A stretch of DNA of 64,000 bases, taken from Sphingomonas sp. Leaf242. GTDB lineage: Bacteria > Pseudomonadota > Alphaproteobacteria > Sphingomonadales > Sphingomonadaceae. The translations under genes were made by a program, and so were the position numbers. Below the pieces are notes generated by a model, which did not search any database, had not been told where the DNA came from, and saw nothing but the letters and a program-made list of their open reading frames with translations. Of this stretch, positions 57,619 to 64,000 are shown piece after piece. The DNA lies in assembly GCF_001422045.1 (NCBI RefSeq), contig NZ_LMLW01000001.1, positions 799,150-863,149 on the forward strand, in the 5' to 3' direction. Numbering within the stretch: position 1 is the first letter of the stretch; the number at the start of each line of letters is the position of its first letter.

Positions 57619-57845
57619 TACTGCGCCAGCTTTTCGCCTACGGCCATGCCGATAGCAGCGATCGAAGCGGGGACGCCGAAGCGCACCAATAGCGTAGCGA
57701 TCATGCCGCGCGCCTCGGGAACCTGCCATACGACCTTGAGCGCATGGAGGAGGCCGTTTCGCACGTCCTTGAGGAACGAGGGCCTATCCACGACTACCGG
57801 CTTGTCGGTTGCTGGAACGTCCAGCTTTTCGTTGTCGTTAGCCAT
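57618..57845 (-). CDS. Small membrane protein, holin candidate
   Basis: 75 residues with one or two weak helices (ARGMIATLLVRFGVPASIAAIGMAV). Its stop overlaps the ATG of the coiled-coil gene. Size and position between tail genes and a lysis-like protein suggest a holin, but the hydrophobicity is modest. Confidence 0.55.
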   Translation of the reverse strand: MANDNEKLDVPATDKPVVVDRPSFLKDVRNGLLHALKVVWQVPEARGMIATLLVRFGVPASIAAIGMAVGEKLAQ

Positions 57846-58128
57846 TGCCGGTGCCTGCTGGCATGACCGGGATAGAAGGCGTGTCCGACTGAGCGTAGCG
57901 ACCCAGCAGAGCCGGGAGTTCAGTTACACGGCGATAGCCATGCTGTGAGCGCAGTTCGTTGATAATCCTAGCAGCGTCGAGGGTCAGGCCGTTTGGCAGC
58001 GTTTGCTGGACGGCAACGAGCGCATTGTCGAAAACCGTGAGAGCGTCGCTGATTGCGGTAAGTGCGCTGACTTCGGTGTCAATGACGACCTTTGCTGCGT
58101 CGTTAACGGTTGGTGTAGTAGTTGCCAC
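57838..58128 (-). CDS. Small helical phage protein
   Basis: 96 residues, Ala/Thr-rich helices (VVIDTEVSALTAISDALTVFDNALVAVQQ). It overlaps the next gene start by eight bases. Possibly a tail-associated or chaperone protein; not recognised. Confidence 0.65.
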   Translation of the reverse strand: MATTTPTVNDAAKVVIDTEVSALTAISDALTVFDNALVAVQQTLPNGLTLDAARIINELRSQHGYRRVTELPALLGRYAQSDTPSIPVMPAGTGNG

Positions 58129-58175
58129 GGGGTTTGCTCCCTCTTGTTATTGAAAGTGTCGACTATTTAAGCGAT

Positions 58176-58946
58176 TTAGAAAAATGTAGCGCCAACAGGG
58201 ATGTTGGTCACGTCCACCGCCATGACAGTGCCAGGGCACTCCCATCCGCGAACGTCGTTTTGTGAGTAGTTGGTATAGTTGCCCGCGCTAACCTGCACGT
58301 CATCCCACGAAACCTGATACATGCCCACTGTGCCATCGCCTGGACGAACACCACCACCATACAGCTTGCCATCATTGCGATAACGAATGTCTCTGCAATT
58401 CTGGAGGCCACCGCCGTCCGGATCAAGCTGAGGCCCGCCGCTCTGATAGCAAAGTGCCTCACCACGTCGGCTATGACCGGCCATGGTCCCCTGAGCAGTT
58501 GCAAACACTCGCCCGTTCGTCGCCATCGTTTGTCCGACACCGCCGAACATGCGGGTTGTGAACATGGGAAAGTAGTCGCTGTTGAAGGTGCATCGGCCAT
58601 TGGCGTCAAAGCGGCGCTCCATACCTCCGCTGTTGGGAAGCGATGTTGTCCAATCGAAGATGTAGTAGGTAAAGCCAGTGCCAACCGGCGCGCTACAAAT
58701 CCAATGATTGGTCGTCGAATTTCCGCTTTTACCCGCAAGCGCCGCCACGTAGTTGTCGATTTTGATTGCTACCACGGGATAACTGCATCCGCTCACGTCC
58801 ACTAGCAGTGAACTGGGACTGGTGTTGCCACCTTGTCGCGTGATCGTTGCGCCTGTGCCGGTGCGACGGCAAACCATGCCGAGCATATTGGTGCTGACCT
58901 GTAGCCTGCCGCTTGCGTCGTAAATGTCGCCTCGAAAATCTGCCAT
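58176..58946 (-). CDS. Phage tail-associated / receptor-binding-like protein
   Basis: 256 residues, ATG 58946. Beta-rich with many Gly, Asn and Thr (MADFRGDIYDASGRLQVSTN, then repeated YNDGKLYGGGV-like loops), starting just like the shorter 58946-59257 product (MLRTYDAAGRPTLELTSTVQ), i.e. with the same Y-D-A-S/A-G-R-x-L/T pattern. A distal tail or fibre role is inferred from position beside the large tail gene. Confidence 0.7.
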   Translation of the reverse strand: MADFRGDIYDASGRLQVSTNMLGMVCRRTGTGATITRQGGNTSPSSLLVDVSGCSYPVVAIKIDNYVAALAGKSGNSTTNHWICSAPVGTGFTYYIFDWTTSLPNSGGMERRFDANGRCTFNSDYFPMFTTRMFGGVGQTMATNGRVFATAQGTMAGHSRRGEALCYQSGGPQLDPDGGGLQNCRDIRYRNDGKLYGGGVRPGDGTVGMYQVSWDDVQVSAGNYTNYSQNDVRGWECPGTVMAVDVTNIPVGATFF

Positions 58947-59257
58947 TAGAAGATACCGTAAATGAAAGTGGTATCCGGCCTTGTATAAGTCTGAGCATTG
59001 GCAAGACGGTAGGACCATGTGAGGGTCGTGCCGCTGATCGAGAACTGCGGCATATAGCCGCCTACGTCGATTTGGCCGCTGATGACGATGACATAAGGAA
59101 CGCACCCCGGATATTGCACGAACCTACTATCATTTATCGTGCCGCTCTGAGCGCCGCCTGTGTAACTCCAGCCCACACTTGCGACGCCCATGAACTTCTG
59201 CACCGTTGAGGTCAATTCCAGTGTTGGACGACCTGCTGCATCATATGTCCTGAGCAT
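58946..59257 (-). CDS. Small tail-associated protein
   Basis: 103 residues, beta-rich. N-terminal YDAAGRPTLELTS aligns with the start of the next gene (YDASGRLQVSTN), suggesting a duplicated N-terminal domain used with different C-termini. Its ATG overlaps the large tail gene's stop by one base. Confidence 0.75.
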   Translation of the reverse strand: MLRTYDAAGRPTLELTSTVQKFMGVASVGWSYTGGAQSGTINDSRFVQYPGCVPYVIVISGQIDVGGYMPQFSISGTTLTWSYRLANAQTYTRPDTTFIYGIF

Positions 59258-62200
59258 TAGAAGCCGCTCCAGGAACGCAGAGTGCCATTGTTGTCGTAGA
59301 TGCGCGTTCCGTTGCCGTCGCGCTCCACTCGACCACCAGCACCATTGTAACTAACAAGCGAACCGATGTTTGCGGACAGCGCCGATAGCGAACCGACGTT
59401 GATCTGGTCCGCGCCAATCGACTTGGTTACGATGCGATCACCGCTAACGATGGTGCCACCATAGTTGGCGTTGAAGTTGGTGCCGTTCCGCCAGGTGCAC
59501 ATGATAACGCTGTTCGAGGCATTGTTCTGTGAAGGCTCCCAACCGTCTGGTGGCGTTTGACGGAACCCACCCGCGCCCTTGTCCCAAACGATGTAGTTGT
59601 AAGAACCTCCATTCCACGTCACGCTTGCTGCTGGGATGTAGGGCGACGACGAATTGCCGTTGTCGTCCGTGTAGAGGATATGGCCATCGCTCCACCACAA
59701 ACGACCATCCTGGTAGCGGAAGTCGCAGCCAATGACGCTGATGTTCCTGTTGTTGATCGACAGCTTGCTCGCAATGATCGAGTTGGCGGCAATCTGATCC
59801 GCGCCGATGGAGCCGGTTGTGATCTTGCCACCGTTGATCGTTGTGGTGCCAGCGTTGATCTTGCCCGTTACGTCTGCACGGGTAAGCGAGTTATCGGTCC
59901 CCGGCTGAAAGCTCAGGCGCTCAACATAGGCACCCGGGGCGGCGATGCCGACTGCGCCGGAAAACGCGCGGTTTGGCCCAGCGTCTACTTCACGATGTAG
60001 GAACTCGTTGCGATACCAGCGGACTGTGCGGCCGTCGTAAACCACGGTGAAGTTTACGCTGTCCGCACCGACTGCGCCATTCGAGCCAATGCCACCGACG
60101 TTTGCGCCGCTCTGGAACATATAGGTGTTGCCATCGCTACTGCGGTGCCAAGCATAATCGATGTTGCCGTAGTTTCCGTTTTCGCGTCCGTCCGAAATGC
60201 CGATGAACGTGCCGTCGCTGGTCAGCTTGCCTGTCATTATACAGGAGCCTTGGAAAAGATCCTGCGTGTAGCAGTTGTAGTCCCAATCGTTGTAGGTCAG
60301 CTTGGTGATCTTGTTGTTGGTGATGGCGTAACGGTCTCCTGCGACAGTCCACCAAGCGTTGTTGCCCGCGTTGGCGGCCTGTGTAGCGATATTGCCTAGC
60401 GCACCGGCACCGCCCACCACTACGCTACCGGCGAGAATTGAACCTGCCTTGATCGTGTTGGCGTCGAGGGTGTTCGTTGCGATGCGGTCGCCGTCGAGCG
60501 AGCCGACAATGATCTTCGGCGTCGTGATTGCACCATCGGCGATCAGCGTTGTATCACTAACTCTGACGATTTTGATTGCGAAGCGAACCGTGCCAGTCCA
60601 GCTACCCATCAAGCGGAACTGCCATTGGTTGACGTTCACTATGTTTGGATTGGTGAACGTCTTGACGATGTTCTCCGACTGTCCAGCAGCGTTGAATACC
60701 AGCACCGGGTTTACGTCCGAGGGATCGACGCCCGCACCATACTTGGGAGAATACCACTGCACACCCGGCATGTGGATCAGAGGACGGAAGATGCCGTTGA
60801 AGTCTGCGGCGCAGTCGACGCCCATGGTGATCTTGTAGGTCGCACCGGGTTCAACGGGGAAGAACGGAGAGAAAACGTCGATGCCGCCGTTTGGGCGGAT
60901 CGCTAGCGCGCGGCGGAACTGGCTGAACGCAACATCCTCGACGCTAAGACGGCCATCAGGGATACCGCTATTCCACCACGATGGATCGCGGAAGTCGCTG
61001 TCAGGGACGATGCTGTCTGTGCTGCCAATGGCTAGCTTGGTCGCAACGATCGCACCAGCGGCGATCTCGGCTGCTCCGATTGCACCGCTTTGGATTTCGT
61101 TTGCAGTGATGCTGTCAGCGATCAGCTTGCTCGCAGCAATCGTGCCTGTCTGGATGTTGTCGCCATTGATGAGTGTGCTGGTGCCAGCGCGCATCACTAG
61201 GTCTTTGCCGTTGTTCCAGATAGCGACGGGAAGCTGGCTCGCATAGGCAGGCAAGTCCTGGCTGTAGTAGACACCCAAGCCCTGATTGTCGCCGTTGCTA
61301 TCATAGCAGAAGTTGACGGGCTTATCCCAGCCGCCCCAGCCTGTTGCACCGGCAACGACGCTCCTTGTAACATAGTTTCCGTTATTGTCGGGGAAGATGA
61401 TTTTACCCGCGTTCCAACGAACCACGTTATCGTTTTCAATCCGCATGTTGATGCCAACGACTGAGACCGGACGGTTCTGGACTGCTAGCTTGCCGGTCGT
61501 GATGCTGTTAGCCACCAGCTTGTCTGCCATCAGAGTGCCAGCCTCGATAACATCACCCTTGATGGTGTTGGCCGTCATGTGCTTGGTGACGATCGCGCCA
61601 TCCATGATGGCGGTCGCGCCAGCAGCCTCGGTTACCTGAAGATCGGCAATCTCGGCGTTACCGCCCCAGTTATTGCCGGGAGCCTCGTTGAAGACATAGA
61701 ACTGGTAGCTGGTCGCGTTCGGCGGCGCAACGAACTGCGTCTTCTTGTAATCCTTACCAATCGATGCATCCCAAAATAGTTGGGCATCGGCGATGTAAGT
61801 TCCGTTGGTGTCATACATTCGGCACAGAACGTAAATGCGCTGGCTTGCAGCATTCCGACCGAGTGCGCTCAACTGGTAGGTTGTGCCGCCTTTGATGCCG
61901 TTGCGTCGTCCACTGATGAGGTGCTGGCGTCCTGTGCCGCCGAAATAGGCTTCCCACAGCATACAGTAATTGGTGGTGCCCATAGCGTCATTGATGTCGG
62001 TGCCGTGGCTATTATACCAAGCAGGAACGCTACCAGCCGAAGTTCCCAAGCTGCCGTTGTAAACGCCGTTGTTCACCCAGAACGAGTTGTCGCGGAAGCC
62101 CGGGTCAGGATTGAGGTAGCTCATGCTGCCAACCAGCAGCTTGTCCGTGCTGACTGCGCCTGCCTTTAGTTGGAGCGTATCGACGGTGCCTGCCGTTAGC

Positions 62201-63093
62201 TTGCCACCGTCAATAGTAACGGTGTTGCGGTTGATGACCGCAGCCGGATTGTTGGCATTACCCGCAACGGTCTCGGCCAACGTGCCGCCAACGTAGGTGC
62301 CATTGGGTGCGCCAACAGTGGCGTTGTCGGCTGGACGGTTCGGTCCACCTACACTCGACCAAGCATTGTCCGTGAAGCTGCTGAACTGGATGTTCTTGAC
62401 CCCGTTACCGATTGCGTAAGCGTTGAAGCCAGCATACATCGTCCAACCGGGCTGCGGATTGCCAGGATGTGTGTAGATGAGGGTGTTGTTGAGCCAATAC
62501 TTAATGCTCACACCATCGTAGGTGATCGCATAAACGCCTGCACCCGGCGCGTAGGCCAAGGTGACAATTCCGGTGCCGCTCTGGTAGATATCGATTTGAT
62601 TATCGCCACGAGCATAGATCGCGTATTCCAACTGGGCATAGTTGTCGATGTTTTGGCCGTTGAACGAGAGGCCGATGAAAATATCCTGACCAACGAATTC
62701 GCCGGACACCATTGCGCTGCCGTAGTAGCTCTCGCGGGTCCATAGATTGACCTGCCAAGAGTTATTAAACTGCGACTTCCCGAAGCTGTTACCGCGCGTG
62801 GCATAACCGTTCTGCGGATCGTAGAACGTGACAGAGGTGCCCGCATTGTCAGAGGGCTTGCCAGTGCCGCCCACGTCAGTCCACTGCTGGTTCTTGTTGA
62901 GTGTGCTGGCATCGGTCAGAACTGCACCAGTGCTATCCAGCAGATCGCTCCCCAACTTGGGCTTGGCTACCGAGTTGTAATTGCGGCCCCAAGCACCCCA
63001 AGAAACAGTGTTGAGGGACAGGCGTTCGTAGATCGCGCTCGTGCTGTCCTGTAGCGTCTGTTTGACCGGCCCACCGCTAGGGCTCAAACCCAA
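59257..63093 (-). CDS. Phage tail / host-specificity protein, 5'-truncated by an IS
   Basis: About 1270 residues of a J-like tail tip or fibre. Many short beta units of the form G-x-I-x-A-x-x-L (VDTLQLKAGAVSTDKLLVGS, IQTGTIAASKLIADSITANE, ITTGSIGADQIAANSIIASK) follow the DUF1983 pattern. Two lectin-like segments (near 62350-62850 and near 60000-60350) and a duplicated domain (SVVGINMRIENDN... and SVIGCDFRYQDGR...) vary between them. The true N-terminus is missing: upstream of about 63079 the frame runs into IS DNA, where a TTG happens to be in frame. Confidence 0.85.
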   Translation of the reverse strand: MGLSPSGGPVKQTLQDSTSAIYERLSLNTVSWGAWGRNYNSVAKPKLGSDLLDSTGAVLTDASTLNKNQQWTDVGGTGKPSDNAGTSVTFYDPQNGYATRGNSFGKSQFNNSWQVNLWTRESYYGSAMVSGEFVGQDIFIGLSFNGQNIDNYAQLEYAIYARGDNQIDIYQSGTGIVTLAYAPGAGVYAITYDGVSIKYWLNNTLIYTHPGNPQPGWTMYAGFNAYAIGNGVKNIQFSSFTDNAWSSVGGPNRPADNATVGAPNGTYVGGTLAETVAGNANNPAAVINRNTVTIDGGKLTAGTVDTLQLKAGAVSTDKLLVGSMSYLNPDPGFRDNSFWVNNGVYNGSLGTSAGSVPAWYNSHGTDINDAMGTTNYCMLWEAYFGGTGRQHLISGRRNGIKGGTTYQLSALGRNAASQRIYVLCRMYDTNGTYIADAQLFWDASIGKDYKKTQFVAPPNATSYQFYVFNEAPGNNWGGNAEIADLQVTEAAGATAIMDGAIVTKHMTANTIKGDVIEAGTLMADKLVANSITTGKLAVQNRPVSVVGINMRIENDNVVRWNAGKIIFPDNNGNYVTRSVVAGATGWGGWDKPVNFCYDSNGDNQGLGVYYSQDLPAYASQLPVAIWNNGKDLVMRAGTSTLINGDNIQTGTIAASKLIADSITANEIQSGAIGAAEIAAGAIVATKLAIGSTDSIVPDSDFRDPSWWNSGIPDGRLSVEDVAFSQFRRALAIRPNGGIDVFSPFFPVEPGATYKITMGVDCAADFNGIFRPLIHMPGVQWYSPKYGAGVDPSDVNPVLVFNAAGQSENIVKTFTNPNIVNVNQWQFRLMGSWTGTVRFAIKIVRVSDTTLIADGAITTPKIIVGSLDGDRIATNTLDANTIKAGSILAGSVVVGGAGALGNIATQAANAGNNAWWTVAGDRYAITNNKITKLTYNDWDYNCYTQDLFQGSCIMTGKLTSDGTFIGISDGRENGNYGNIDYAWHRSSDGNTYMFQSGANVGGIGSNGAVGADSVNFTVVYDGRTVRWYRNEFLHREVDAGPNRAFSGAVGIAAPGAYVERLSFQPGTDNSLTRADVTGKINAGTTTINGGKITTGSIGADQIAANSIIASKLSINNRNISVIGCDFRYQDGRLWWSDGHILYTDDNGNSSSPYIPAASVTWNGGSYNYIVWDKGAGGFRQTPPDGWEPSQNNASNSVIMCTWRNGTNFNANYGGTIVSGDRIVTKSIGADQINVGSLSALSANIGSLVSYNGAGGRVERDGNGTRIYDNNGTLRSWSGF

Positions 63094-63174
63094 TCAGTCT
63101 ATTGATCTGAATGGAGCTTCCTGATTCACAGAGTGTGTGACGATGGAGGCGGTAGATGGCGTTGTTCTGGTTGT
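63078..63174. repeat. 97-bp tandem duplication of the IS left end, copy 1
   Basis: Starts TAGGGCTCAAACCC, ends GTTCTGGTTGT, and is followed at once by an identical copy from 63175. Both copies have a TA dinucleotide before GGGCTC, the target expected for IS427-type IS5 elements. Confidence 0.85.
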
Positions 63175-63176
63175 TA

Positions 63177-64000
63177 GGGCTCAAACCCAATCAGTCTATT
63201 GATCTGAATGGAGCTTCCTGATTCACAGAGTGTGTGACGATGGAGGCGGTAGATGGCGTTGTTCTGGTTGTCGGACGAGGCGTGGACGGCGATCGAGCCG
63301 CATTTGCCAAAGAACCAGCCTGGCGCCCGTCGGGTCGATGACCGACGGGTGATTTCGGGCATTATCCACGTGCTCAAGGTCGGCTCGCGGTGGTGCGACT
63401 GCCCGGCGGACTACGGTCCGTCGACGACGATCTATAACCGCTTCAACCGCTGGTCACGGCGGGGGTTCTGGTTGCAATTACTCGCTGCGCTGGTCGACGC
63501 CGGCGTCGTGACAAAGAGCACCGCGATCGACAGCACGTACATCAAGATCCAGCGCGCAGCGTTCGGCGCAAAAGGGGGCGCTCGGCGCAAGCGATCGGGC
63601 GATCCCGGGGCGGCTGGACCACAAAGATCCATGCGCTCACCGACGTTGTCGGCCGTCCCTATGCGCTGATGCTGACGCCGGGCAACGTCAGCGACATCAA
63701 GGCCGCGCCTGCCCTTCTCGAACGTGCCGGTCGCATCCGATACCTGCTCGGTGACAAAGGCTACGATGCCGACAGCCTGCGCCGTTCCCTCCGGGAGACA
63801 GGCGCTATCCCCGTCATTCCTGGACGCTGCAACCGGAAGCGAACCATTCGCTACGACAAACAGCGATACTGCGGCCGCCACCTCGTCGAGAATGCCTTCT
63901 GCCGCCTGAAGGACTTCCGCCGCATCGCTACCCGTTACGACAAGCTTGCGGCTAACTTCCTGTCAGCTGTCGCGCTCGCAACAGCGGTCGCCTTTTGGAT
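63177..64000 (+). mobile_element. IS5-family insertion sequence (IS427-like), runs off window
   Basis: The left end (GGGCTCAAACCCAATCAG) begins at about 63177, behind TA, with a partial extra copy at 63080-63174. The transposase starts at 63253. The right end lies beyond the window. Confidence 0.85.
63253..64000 (+). CDS. IS5-family DDE transposase, -1 frameshift, partial
   Basis: ORF A (63253-63669: MALFWLSDEAWTAIEPHLPK then RVDDRRVISGIIHVLKVGSRW) gives way to a -1 frame encoding SRGGWTTKIHALTDVVGRPY, GDKGYDADSLRR and VENAFCRLKDFRRIATRYDKLA. The D-D-E residues lie in TAIDSTYIK, GDKGYDAD and LVENAF. A slippery AAAAGGGGG around 63570 is the probable frameshift site. The C-terminus is off the window. 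Confidence 0.88.

Overview
The window looks like a chromosomal segment of a sphingomonad alphaproteobacterium (Sphingomonas or a close relative). The chromosomal part is G+C-rich. It carries a 14-gene nuo operon with overlapping genes, a type III pantothenate kinase (coaX) and RNase J behind nuo, a class I FbaB-type aldolase, DUF2842 and DUF1467 proteins, and a 6S RNA candidate between zapA and the 5-formyl-THF cyclo-ligase gene.

Positions 1-46130 are mostly ordinary core chromosome. In order: lipid and acyl-CoA genes, two identical tRNA-Asp genes, the fau/6S/zapA block, and glycolysis (gap, a MOSC gene, pgk, fba) with a toxin-antitoxin pair between pgk and fba. Next come thiE, two peptidoglycan enzymes, efp, an inositol-phosphatase gene and the nuo operon (16617-31122). 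birA, coaX, rnj and a DUF1467 gene follow. Then there is a cluster of a membrane coiled-coil protein, a degenerate Hpt protein, a nucleotidyltransferase/membrane hybrid, a DUF2336-like protein and a histidine-kinase-like protein that lacks its phospho-acceptor histidine. gltA, gltX and comEC close the core part. Long inverted-repeat elements sit in many gaps and sometimes supply the Shine-Dalgarno of the next gene.

At 46103 comEC is cut by an accessory region that runs to the end of the window and is visibly richer in A+T. Its first 2.5 kb is the most unusual part. Five copies of a 28-bp site (11-bp arms around a 6-bp spacer) lie 524-702 bp apart, and each interval holds one small gene on the minus strand (a VOC protein, an exported cupin, a tiny hydrophobic peptide, a possible nucleotidyltransferase). 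The array behaves like integron gene cassettes placed in comEC, but no recombinase is present in the window.

From about 49.4 kb the content is phage-like: an HNH endonuclease, GH24 endolysin, T7-type endonuclease I, a block of unknown rightward genes with a dense cluster of small hairpins and a duplicated leader peptide, then leftward tail/receptor-binding and membrane (lysis-like) genes. The large tail gene is cut at its 5' end by an IS5-family element whose left end is tandemly duplicated (97-bp unit) and whose transposase runs off the window. No integrase, terminase, capsid or polymerase gene is visible, so the phage-like region is either partial or continues past the window.
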